From: Acanthaster planci
Lineage: Eukaryota > Echinodermata > Asteroidea > Valvatida > Acanthasteridae
NCBI RefSeq assembly: GCF_001949145.1
Contig: NW_019091385.1
Span: 2,938,731-2,956,575, forward strand
Length of the DNA: 17,845 nucleotides
Reading direction: 5' to 3'
Under the pieces are notes generated by a model. It saw only the letters and a list, made by a program, of their open reading frames with translations. It did no database searches and was not told where the DNA came from. Each line of letters starts with the position of its first letter. Within the stretch, counting starts at the first letter, position 1. A program made the position numbers and the translations under genes. Shown here piece by piece: positions 1-10,400 of the stretch.

Positions 1-863
1 CGTGAAACTTGCCTTCATTTTCGTTTTGTAGCCATATCGTTCGAATTTCGGTTGAGAGAAGAAAACAACACTGATTTCAAGAATCTTCTCCAATTTGTGA
101 TTTTTCATCACTTCCTCAGGGCGTAATATTTGCAGCGATGAAGTTAAGATAGGCCAAAAGTAAGAAGTTTTTGGCCGATATTTTCTAAATTTCGCTTTAG
201 CTTCTTATTTCCCGTCGTACAAACTTCAACGATCGTGCAACACTTAAAAGGGAACAAATCCTCGTATAAGCTTACGTAAATGTATAAAATTAAAAAAAAT
301 TTTCTTCCACTTTATTAATTTCATTTTATTTCCGCACAGTATTGCAGTCGCTCGGAAAACCAACTGCGTAAGTTTATGGATATATATATATATTACAAAT
401 GAATGTTAATTTGAATACTATTTTCTACGGAGTTGTAACCTTTATACAGTTATAATGAGCCTAATTTATTTCTATTGTTAAAACTGTTTACATTTATTTT
501 TTCTTTATCTGAGATGATTATGTCGAGAATCCTTTGAAGTAACTTGTGTTTAAAATATCTCTGTACACTATCAGAAATTCTCTTCCAAGTTTCAGGAAAT
601 ACATTTTAATTGCATGTCCACAGGCAGCACCAATCCCACATTTTGACAGCTAGGTTAATACCACCATTTCTCTTTCTTCTCATTCCATGCTGATTATCAT
701 TTTCCACAGAGAACTCCTTTGGAAATTTGAGTGGTAATAGTCATGTCTTCCTTTGAGAAGTGTTTAATGTTGCATCTGTCCCATGCTGAATTGAGTATTT
801 CTTACCTCCTGTAGAACAGGGCTTTTCGAAATCGCCGCTAGTAATATACCTAGAGGGCGACCT
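1..863. other. No gene seen
   Basis: AT-rich non-coding sequence, with a TA run at 380-395. No coding frame, repeat or RNA gene could be supported. Confidence 0.6.
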
Positions 864-1756
864 ATGAGCGACAACGTTCCAGGCATTGTCGCTTTTCCAA
901 GTTGGTTATTGTACCTGTTGCTTGTTGCCCTATTTTCTATTGTAATAATTCAAGTGGACAAAGTACCAGCCAATGTCCGTATTGATGGTTCCAGTCTTCT
1001 ACTACCATTGATGCCTACGATAAGGTTTACGCGTGGAAGTCGTTACTACTGAGCACTTATACAATAATAATGAAATCATTTTGACAACGTACCAGGCACT
1101 GTCTGTTGTGTTCGCCGTCTTCCTTGCCATGTAATTCCTCGTTCTTAACCGATTCGTTGTCATTATACGCGTACCTTATACAATTATAAAGAATATAAAG
1201 ATCTGATAAGTGTTTATGAAATATAATTCCTTTCGGTTCCTTTGATGCTCGACAACGTACCAGGCGTTGCCATATTCATATCTTTCTCGTTGTCCCTGTC
1301 AGAGTTGTATCATCCAAAATTATCATATACAATCATAAGCAACCTCGTGTTTGTCAGTTATTGGACATAACTCATATAAGTTTTTTTAAGATAATGGGCA
1401 ACTTACTAGACGTTGTAGTTGAAGCTCATCTCAGCTCTTTCTCGTCTCTTCCTCTTGCAACAATAATCTCTTTTTGTCACTTCTATTCATTCTCAAATTA
1501 ACTTATATAATACAGTAAAGTTCTTGGTTCTCATCGACTGTTACTTCGAGGTTTTTAGATGTTGGACAACGTACCAGGCATTGTCATTGACGTTCATCTC
1601 AGTAATTGTCTAAGTCGTGTAATTACTACTTGTTTGCAGATCCATACGTTCAAAAATTAACTTATACAAAATATAATCGTTTACTTTTCGGTTAAAATAC
1701 TTGATAGAAAATGTGGATTCTAGTTCTTTTTGATGGACAACGTACCAGGCGCTGTC
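864..1756 (+). repeat. Diverged tandem array with a 21-bp core
   Basis: The core, GACAACG then TACCAGG then CRYTGTC, occurs at 870-890, 957-977 (weaker), 1083-1103, 1251-1271, 1397-1417 (weaker), 1565-1585 and 1736-1756. Most spacings are 145-172 bp. Between cores, recurrent AT-rich text such as AATTAACTTATA (1497, 1656) and ATACAATAATAA or ATACAATTATAAA shows the whole unit was duplicated, then diverged strongly while the core stayed nearly fixed. The outer 7-mers of the core are near-complementary, so each core can fold as a short hairpin. I know no matching satellite family. Confidence 0.75.
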
Positions 1757-1831
1757 ACTGATGTTCACCACAGTTCATCTTCAAAATTTAACACCGAGTA
1801 TCTTTTACATTTAAAGTGTACCTACTGCTAA
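864..1831 (+). other. Set of short ORFs starting at the array cores
   Basis: Five cores have an ATG zero or one codon upstream, all in the same frame relative to the core: 864-1052 (62 aa, MSDNVPGIV), 1245-1370 (41 aa, MLDNVPGVA), 1394-1501 (35 aa, MGNLLDVV), 1559-1660 (33 aa, MLDNVPGIV) and 1733-1831 (32 aa, MDNVPGAV). The 62-aa frame passes through the weak second core in frame (DKVPANV). The copies at 1394 and 1559 stop at the same aligned TAA. The downstream residues are not conserved, which argues against a protein family. They may simply follow from the shared repeat. Confidence 0.2.
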
Positions 1832-4300
1832 AATTCTACGTGGGTGAAAACAGTGTTTCAGACGCTGCTAAAATCGTCTTCAAATCTTTGTGCTGAAATT
1901 TCCTCCTTGTAGACTTATCGTTCTCTTTGCCAAGTCGCCTCCCAAGCAGACTACTCTTATATCGGGTAATGTCTCATTTAATACAATTATAACTTTTTAT
2001 TCCTACATAATGGGTCTTTGAACTGGCTTCAATAACTTATCTTGATCTCATACCTGGTCGACAGAGGGCAGTATTCCAGCGGTCTTTAAACTTTCACAAA
2101 ACAGATATCAGTTTCAACGAGTTCATGCAAGCCTTTTGTAACAAAAGCTCAACACCAGCACTTTTACGGTTTTCTTGACACTGTCATTACATATTTTTAA
2201 CTGTCTGCTCAATTTTAGTTGTAATACCTAATATTATTTTAGAAACCTTTCTTTTTTTGGTGATAAACGCCCTTTCCAGATTTTTAGTTAAAAATCATGA
2301 ATTAAGATGCACACTTTTTCTTCAAAATAGACGAATTCCATCATGTAAGATGGAAATGTGACCAATAAAAAATCAATCATGGTAATTTTATGAACAGAGT
2401 GATCTCTGTTCACACGTGTTTCAACCTTCAACATCCGAAGGCATATAGATGCTTGTTCAAATGTCTTTCACACCCCAAACTAGTTGAACTGCCCCTCCAC
2501 CCTACATGGCGCTGCTGGCACGCTGGCTATGCACATGTTCGCAGCGAACTTTTCTCGCTCACCATTTCCTTCAGCAACTGCTCTTCCTCTCACAGTTTAA
2601 CACAGTTTTCCCTACATTAATATTATACAGCGGATAATTATGCGAACACGACTTCGAGCTGCGCGATTGTTACGTCCGGTTAAACGTAAAACAAACACTG
2701 ACCTGACCACCAATTGCCTTTAATTTCGGATTTCATTTCCCTTGGATTTTACTTTGACCTGCCATGACCCGACTTATTTCGCGACGGGGTAAGGTTTTTC
2801 TGTGGTAAAAGCAAACAGATTCCGGAGATACCTAGTCTAAGTTAACTACCACCTAAACTGAACACCTAACTAATACACTCACAAAACCGCACTTTCAACA
2901 ACCTGCCGCCTACTTGAAGCTGCTGCTTGGCGTTGCAGTCGCTGAATGCACGCACGCTGCCTCTGCATCCCTACCAACCCTCCACTCATCCATGAAAAAG
3001 TCTGCAAGTCTACCCGAAGTCTGCATACTTGAAAAACGCCCATCATTATTTTTTTTGTGTATTAGTATCTGCTAAAGCGCCAATGATATGGAGTTATTTA
3101 AATTAACCTTGACTCTGCCAAATGTCATATTCTTCTAGAAAACGAGTTTCCCAAGAAAAAGTCGGTTTGACAATGTGGGAAATATTGTTGGTTCCGTTTT
3201 TTATTCGTGCTGTCCGCGATTTATGTCGATTCTTTTAAACAGTTTCCTGAAAGTACCGGCATAGGATGAGCAGTGTTATTTATTAAGCTTTGAATTCAAG
3301 GAAAATACCAATCATTGCACAATTACCACTGGAATGCTACCCTGCTGAATACAATTATTTAGCCCACGTAGTTATAATTGAGATAAGAGCAAGCTTAGAA
3401 CTATGAGTTAAAAGAAAAACTCAATGGGAGGTGTTGCTGCTTCAGTCATTAATTTACATTACCACTCTACTGGTCCAATTATTTCATAAATACCCATGGT
3501 TCACTTTTAAGGAGTTCTCTGCTCTGTGATGACAACGGATGTTTTCTTAACAAGAAAACCTGGTTCTATGGGCAACAATTAATTGTCCGAGTGTTGAATA
3601 GCTACATTTTGAACCCAAGAAAAAGTTCGCTTGGTAAGCAGCACCTGGCTTGCGCCAACATTCCAATGTCTTTCAAATTTCAACTGTCAATCAACATGGA
3701 ATTGGCAGAGCCTGTAGTCACGCCCACTATCTTATCAGCACGTGCCAACGCAATGTCAGTGCACGTTCCACTAATTGATATGCAAATTAACTTTCAGACT
3801 AACGCTGAATGGGTTTTGAAACTATAAACGGCCTTATCTCATGCACGTCTGGAATTAGTCAAAATTCAACAAAGTCCTTATGTGTGGTATCTCTATTTTA
3901 AGCAATTTGCGAGGACAATTCAAAGTCCCTGGGCCTTTAAACTTAACACAACTTTAAAAGGCATTTTAAAGTTAAGGCAAAGTTGGATTTAAGAATATTT
4001 TGTTTACGCTCTACCATGATATTTCGTGAATATTTTTCAAGGAAATTTTAAGCTTCACTTACCCCGGTCTTGTTAATGGAAAGACTCACCCGTGCTGGCC
4101 ATTGTGGTATGTACTAAGCTTGAATAGCAATCCCCAAAATGACGACATCGGCACGATGAGCAGACATGTCACAAAAATCCACAGTACATTAAAAGTTTCA
4201 TTTCAGTTGTGTTCTAGTTCAAGTTAATTCAGTTCAAGTTCAGTGTGAAATAAGCTTGCAAGCTAAGTTCAGTTTCAGTTCAGTTTTGCGGATGTTAAAC
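1832..4300. other. No gene seen
   Basis: AT-rich with short chance frames. There is a hairpin TTCCATC-ATGTAA-GATGGAA near 2337-2356, a 10-bp perfect palindrome pair at 3950-3973 (AACTTTAAAA, loop GGCA, TTTTAAAGTT) and a GTTCAGTTCAAGTTCAG-type simple repeat at 4200-4285. None points to a gene. Confidence 0.55.
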
Positions 4301-4824
4301 TTACTCCTGTGAGCTTGAGGAATTCCCAAGGAATTGAAAAACGAGTGGCTGTCTCGGACGTGCCGGACTCGCAGATTGAAATTGGGTTGACTCGGCGGGA
4401 AATCGACCCTGGGAGGAAGAGGAATCCGCACACGGTGGCTGGAGATGAGAATGGTGAGACAAATTCAGTTATCCGAAGAAAAGATGTGTTTCATTTGAAA
4501 TTTTCACTGACAGCTGTTGGAGATAAATCATCCCGTCCATAACATCCAAGGAAAGATAACTTTGACGTTTCATGAACGTTTCGAAAGTCTGAAAATGTCC
4601 AGGCGAGACGGAGCGCAAAATTCTGGAGGTCCTGCTTCGATGAAAGTGAGTCGCGGAATGAGATAGAAGTAAAAAGATCGGCGGGCTTATTTTGCACATA
4701 CACGTGCATGCATTGGGTTTGCGTCTCCGGTTGATGACCCTGAGTGTATTTCTCCGCTTGAAGAATTTGTGCGACTTTTTCTTCAAAGTAAACTTTGTCT
4801 GCCACGTTATGCACGCGGATGGCA
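4300..4824. other. GC-richer patch with overlapping open frames
   Basis: Several frames are open together here (minus 4846-4469 and 4814-4491; plus 4309-4542 and 4692-4949). The longest start from TTG or GTG codons, which rarely initiate in animals. No residues resemble a family I know. A relic of a gene or transposon, or an unmethylated regulatory patch, are both possible. Confidence 0.3.
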
Positions 4825-4860
4825 TTATTGGTGGGGTTTTGAGCAAAATCCCACCAATAA
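4825..4860. repeat. Near-perfect 17-bp hairpin
   Basis: TTATTGGTGGGGTTTTG at 4825-4841 and CAAAATCCCACCAATAA at 4844-4860 are complementary at 16 of 17, and the odd pair is a G-T or G-U. Only two bases separate them. It is far shorter than a normal pre-miRNA and matches no known RNA motif I can name. Confidence 0.7.
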
Positions 4861-6289
4861 ATTCATTAGCATTTGTGGTGCAAAGTATTGATTTTATTGA
4901 ATTTGAGGCCCTACTTTTTTACCAACACGAATCAGACGATGTAGGATGAGTGATGTCATTCTTGAAACACTTGTAACCAATAAGTGTATGGAAAACCGGT
5001 GCTTGTCAATATGGCCAACTTCATTGGTCTAAAACAATTGCTCATTTAAATAAGTTGCGTCCGGTGGGCTGAGGAATGTGTCTGTCATCAAACCGGTTTG
5101 GACTGGTTCCATAGACTTATTCAGTCGAACCACTATCCGGAAATTATTGCTTGTTGGATGGAGTTTCCAAAAACGCTCGCTTTCCCCATTTTAAACTCAA
5201 GTTTTGTCATGAAGACAGTTACAGGGAAGCTGCATGGGCGTCTGTAATTGGAAAGGAACCATATGATATAATTATTCCATCAAGAAAGAAGTAGAGATTA
5301 GAATTTGTACCCCCAAACAAGAGGTGAGGAAAGAAGTCTAGTGGGGTGGGCGTGTCAAGGGGTCATTTATCTTTATGAGGGATTAATGAGACACAGAAAT
5401 CCCGCAGGTACTGCGTTTCTTTTTAGTATGAAGTTTGAGAATCTCTTTCTTAGTCTTCATTATGGGACCAGATGTATACATGTCAGCAGGATATTGGAGG
5501 GGGGAGAGGCCGTGGTTTTGGATGATGATTGTTCTCGTAATAAACAAGAACAGTAAAAATACATTGGAATGTATATCAATTTGGAATACCTTTGACGAAA
5601 TCTAACAAATCACAATGCATGTTGTGGAGGGGGCCTGCATGGATGAATCCCCACCCCCTGCCTGCTTACCAGTTTGTACCCCCAGGAGAAAGAAACAAAA
5701 CCCAGAATGGTTAACTGAGCAGGGGCAAATCTTGCTATCCGGGCACGGGGCCAGGGCTTGACATAAATCACGTCTTGATGGGGGGGGGGCATCCCGTCGC
5801 GAGCCTCTGGTGTTAGAGGCGGCAACAGTGCCAGCTGGGGGGGGGGTCAAGTAGATGCTTTTGGTTTATGTCAATGAGGGAGGGGTAGCTGCTCACCAGG
5901 AGGAAGGGGCTTAGCTGGGGGCTGGGGTTGTCCCCTTGGACAATATTGAAATCATAGGGCTCTTTCTGCTTTCTGGGATAACTTGAGAGAAAGTTCAGAA
6001 ACTTTGGCATTACATTTACTATTTATGGACTAATTTTCCTCGCACAAAGGCTGTATTTTAGCATTAGAAAAATTACTGAAGACTGCTTCCAAGCAGTTAC
6101 CTGTAAATAATGGCCAATCGGAGTTATCACATTAAAACATCTTGCCATGTTGTCATGTCGACCGTATCTCATAAAGCATTATCTTCTTAATCCAGGAACT
6201 ACACTTTGTTAATTTTTTCAAGGCTGTCAAGCCTAAGTTACATTGCAGCATTGATATACCAAACAAAACAACACATACAAATACACAAA
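4861..6289. other. No gene seen; low-complexity G runs
   Basis: Mostly plain AT-rich DNA. From 5620 to 5950 the plus strand is G-rich, with two runs of ten G (5780-5789 and 5837-5846) and a small hairpin GCCTCT-AGAGGC at 5802-5820. Open frames here are artefacts of that composition. Confidence 0.55.
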
Positions 6290-6314
6290 TGAGTGTAAAT
6301 TGAACATGATATAT

Positions 6315-6320
6315 TTTATT
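6315..6320 (-). terminator. Poly(A) signal AATAAA
   Basis: On the minus strand the text reads GAATAAAATATATC, followed within about 25-60 nt by a GT- and T-rich run (complement of 6258-6292), the usual layout of an animal cleavage and polyadenylation site. It could end VPS36 or the unassigned terminal-exon-like frame at 6400-6635. Confidence 0.6.
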
Positions 6321-6399
6321 CGTCCACAAAGCCAAAACTCCACATCTCTTTGGTTATCACAATTTCCAACATGATCCTTGGAGAGTTGGGGGACATGTC

Positions 6400-6635
6400 T
6401 CAGTATGAAATGCATTGGCTATAGTTACATGCCTCTGAAGCTTCTTGCTGGAATGTCCCCACAGGAATGTCCAATCCAAGATATGGGCAAACTTCAAGTG
6501 ATAATCCCTGACCATACCCTGATGTGCATAGGTTGGGTGCACTAAGCCGGTTGTTCACCATGATTGTGACTGATTTCCCTTCCCCACGGCTTGGAAAATG
6601 TAACCAGCCCCCTACATAAGCAGGTGGGGCAGTGT
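6400..6635 (-). other. Unassigned terminal-exon-like open frame
   Basis: After a pyrimidine-rich acceptor (TTCTGTTCTCCCCTCAG) the minus strand stays open for 77 codons, with PPAYVGGWLHFPSRGEGK and SAPNLCTSGYGQGLSLEVC, before TGA at 6402-6400. The poly(A) signal follows 80 nt downstream. I recognise no family. In this frame it needs a phase 1 donor, which VPS36 does not offer. From exon 12 of VPS36 (phase 2) it would instead be read in another frame that stops after about 31 codons. It may be a last exon of another transcript, or open by chance within the VPS36 3' UTR. Confidence 0.25.
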
Positions 6636-7322
6636 CTGAGGGGAGAACAGAAAGCTGCCCAGCTGATTAAAACGAGATTGTTTCTTAAAAAAAGATTCCA
6701 CCTCATTGATGTAGCACTGTTTTGACTAAATTCAAATCTGAATTAATCTTTTTTAAAACTCCTTGTACCACAGGCCTTTCCTTTTTTTTATTAACTGGAT
6801 CCAGTCCACACTGAAACTTTATCGGGCTAATCGTGGACATCTTTATGAGACATACCTTTCAGGAGAAAGCTTGCTTGTAGTTTGTTGGTAAAAAGTATTT
6901 ATCTGTTTTTGATGACAACCAGTACGTTTGGCTGACGGAAGTGCGAAGTGATAATAAGTTATATGAGACAATGACTAAACAGAGTCCTAGGACTGAGTTT
7001 AGAGAAAGGGTCCCAAAGAGTGCATGATTAAAAGTACCTAGAGTTAGACATCAGACCGACTGCACATCCATTGGATTACAGTACATGCACAACTTATATT
7101 GGGAGCTTAAATTATAAAGACTTCTCACATCACTAACAGACAGGCTATTGGCCACACAGCCCCAGTGTTCATATTTGGTTTTTCTACTTTCTAAGAAACA
7201 ATACCAGCGTTTTCAATGCAGGGGTTGATATGCCACACACAGCCATTTTTCATATAAACAGATTTAAGAGCTGCAAAGAACCACTGCCAGATAATCACCA
7301 GTCAAAAACGCAAGTGGAAAGA

Positions 7323-7422
7323 TCATCTGGTCGGCGGATTGAGAAACAGGTTTGGAAAGAATCGGATCCCCTCGACAGATTCATCCCGGCATGCTTGTCC
7401 TGCCTCCTCGGTGGCCAACAAC
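7323..7422 (-). CDS. VPS36: VPS36 exon 13, last coding exon (residues 350-382 and stop)
   Basis: One base completes the Arg codon, then [18 protein letters not shown] and [14 protein letters not shown] followed by TGA, matching human [26 protein letters not shown]. The acceptor is GATTTGCAG. The final residues after NLF differ from human, as expected for the unconserved end. Confidence 0.96.
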
Positions 7423-10400
7423 CTGCAAATCCAACCAATGAAGGGGAATGTATGCTTCAATCAACATTTGGACTGAACCATCATCAAAGGAACGTAGAGT
7501 GAGAAGGAACAAGAGTAAAAAAATAATGCGATTTGTTTTGATCTTTAATTCATGTACCAAAGAATCTAGTTTTGACATCATTTTTCTTGCAGATGAAAAG
7601 TATGAGGCTAATTCTGACAAATAAGTGAATTTGCAAACAATAAACAATTCTCGTTAGTGGCCTTGGTCACACTACGGTGTCACGGACTTTGCAAACTTGG
7701 CAAGAATAGAAACGGGACATAACCTGGCTGCTTCCACTATGGTGTTCTTCCCTTTCACTTCAATAACTTTGTTAAAAACTACATGGGCAATTCAGTAATT
7801 CTCAAATGTTTCTACCAACACCGTATGGTCATCATAACAAACCTCACCTTCCTTTAGCCAGTAGAATGGAGATGCCGGCACTTTGGGAAAGCTCATCTGG
7901 GCTCAGAGATGTCTTTTCTCCGAGCTGAAAGAAGTCGAAAGTTTTACATTAGTAAAAATGTGTATTGGGTTTAAAGGTACAGTCCATCATTTGCAGTTAT
8001 CCAAAAAGTAACTGACAAAATTATTACTGAAAAGCATACTTGATTTAAAGATAGTTATGGGACTAAATTCCTTGTGAAATTATTCTTTCTAAGAGGCTAT
8101 CATTTTGAAGATAACAATGAAAGGAGGCCTTTTCCCGTGATGCATCTAAAGATGCATTTTTGGAAAGCCACCATTAGAAGCTTGCGCATGTGTTTTGCCA
8201 TGACACACATATGCGATTCTTTAATCCGTCAATTCAGTGTGTGACATTGTGTAGCTGCATTCAACTGAGTGTAAGAATGTGCCCCAGACACTGAATTTGA
8301 GTAGAATTTAAAATGTCACCCGGCAACTTTTGATGTGACATCATAATCCGACAATATTTTTTTTCTCAAATATACAGTATTCACTGAGCTGAAACTTCTT
8401 CACGTTTGTTCTTAGGCTCCCTTCTTTAGATTTTGAGTAATTTTGTTGCCATAATAAAGGAACATAATGCACAAATGGCAAATGATGGACTGTACCTTTA
8501 AAATGTTGGGGGAAAAGGGGCAGGTTTTCTGAATGTGGGAAATAGTATTTCATCGATGTGAACTAAGAGAGCTTCAAGTCCACTTTCAATTTGTTTTTGA
8601 ATGAAGATTAAAATATCCAAACTGAAAGTTATTAGAGTTTAAAAGCAATTACAACATACTGCATGACAAGAACAGGTGTTTATAGTTCATGTCTAAATGA
8701 ATAAAAACTGACAACCACGTATGATCATTTAGAACTTTACATAGCTTTAACCTTACAAGCAACAATCACTGTATCTACGTTTGTAGATGGGACCAGGTTT
8801 TATGACATTGGCTCAAAAGAGGCTGAGGCTTTGCTCTTACCAGTTCAGCTGTCTGTCTGATGATGGCTTCCTCTCCCTTGGAGACCAGTTCAATCACCAT
8901 GACACCACTGCTAAAAACCCGCAGCCTGAGGGGCAGCCTAAGGGCCTCAAACTGCTGGCAGGCGGCAACCAGATCATCGGGAGAAAGCAGCTGTCGGCAA
9001 AGACAAGCAAAAGCACTCTAGTACCTCTTTTGTATGTAGGAGAGGTCTGCTGTCAGTATGTCTCCATGTATTTCCAACAGAGCAAAGACATAGACCTAGT
9101 TCTGGACCACAGATTTGGATGCTGCCCAAGTCATAAAATGTGGAACCTCCGAAATGGCTAGTTCGAAAAGGGGAAAACATTAAATAAAAGCTGAAAACTT
9201 TGAATGTCTGAATAAACATTATTCTGTATGTGATTATATTTGGAAAAGGTAAACATTCTTCTGAAGCTTCTGCGTAAGGAAAATACCTGTGTAAATAGTA
9301 AAGTAACTTACTGTACCTTACTCAAAATATTCCCCTCCTTATCAAATCTGGAATCTCACCTCCATTCCCCGTGCTCTGTTGATTCTGCAGTACACATCAG
9401 ACAATGCCATCATTCCACCACTCTCCTACAGAATTTGCAAAACAAGGCAGACCCTTGATGAAGATTTCACTGCAAACAAGTTGCCATCGCACAGCAGTTT
9501 CATATTTTCAAGAACTGGAGCAAGAAGAGAAAATGGGGGCAACCGACAGGGCGGGCACTAGATGGGTCAAACAGGAGAAAAATGATGGCGAGGGACTGAT
9601 CTTACCTCTATTGGTTTGGTTAGTACATCTGCCAGCTGCTTAGCTAGTTCCTCATGGTATTTGGTACCTGTGCCGTGGGTCTCTCTGGTGACAGGGTTGG
9701 CTATGCCCAAGCTCAACAGGTAAGACTTGAATTGTACTGTCTGCACATTGAAAAGACACGTCGCCTTTGTCATCAATGGCTGCACCACAGTTCAAATGCA
9801 AATGACGAGGTTTAGAAGGACTTTAAAATAACTGCAGAGGTTAAAAGCATGTCCTTAGTTTCTCATGCTCCTTGTTAAGAGGAAGAACGTTACTTGGAAT
9901 CACAACAGTGGCTGCCCGATATCTGCCTGTCGAATATACCCTTTTGCCATTTTTTTACTGTTATTATTGGGGCAGGGCTAATCATCCTTACTCGCAGCCC
10001 GTAGGCTGAATTGCGAAGAACGCAGCTACCGTGCCGAATATCTGCTTGGGTGCCGTAGGCAGCCAGCAGATGACTCAAATTGACCATAAAGCACAGCCCG
10101 AGATGGTAAATGCTGGTTTTTGCAGAGGGTGGTAAACCGGAGAACCAACAGAAAAACCCTCGTGGCACAGGAGACAATCAACGAACGACTCTACCCACAT
10201 ACGGCAGGGCAGGGAATCGAACCCCGGACCACAGTGGTGAGAGGCGAATACTTTACACACAAGCCACCCTGCCACCCCACTCCATTTACCGGAACTTTTG
10301 TCTCTTCTGGGATCGGCAAATATCCTTTAGAAGTGTCTGGTTCTTTTCATGCTACAGAACTGCTAGCAATGAAACACCAAAATACCAATCACGACACACA

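Larger units (their letters stand above)
6290..7322 (-). other. Probable VPS36 3' untranslated region
   Basis: This is the stretch from the VPS36 stop to the first convincing minus-strand poly(A) signal. It would make a UTR of about 1 kb. A nearer AATAAA at 6787-6792 (minus) has no GT-rich stretch after it and is less likely to be used. The left edge is an estimate from the poly(A) signal, and there is no transcript evidence. Confidence 0.45.

Noticed and set aside
864-1756. CRISPR array, from regularly spaced short repeats
   Set aside because: The host is an animal, the spacing is 90-172 bp and uneven, and the spacers are themselves related to one another.
4469-4846. 125-codon minus-strand frame, the longest uninterrupted frame in the window
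   Set aside because: It opens with TTG, not ATG, overlaps other open frames in a GC-richer patch, and its Lys, Arg and Ser-rich product resembles no family I know.
5602-6010. Overlapping Pro-rich minus-strand frames
   Set aside because: They come from C-rich low-complexity sequence complementary to the G runs and have no motif.
8787-9161. 124-codon plus-strand frame
   Set aside because: It is the antisense shadow of VPS36 exon 11 and the adjoining intron.
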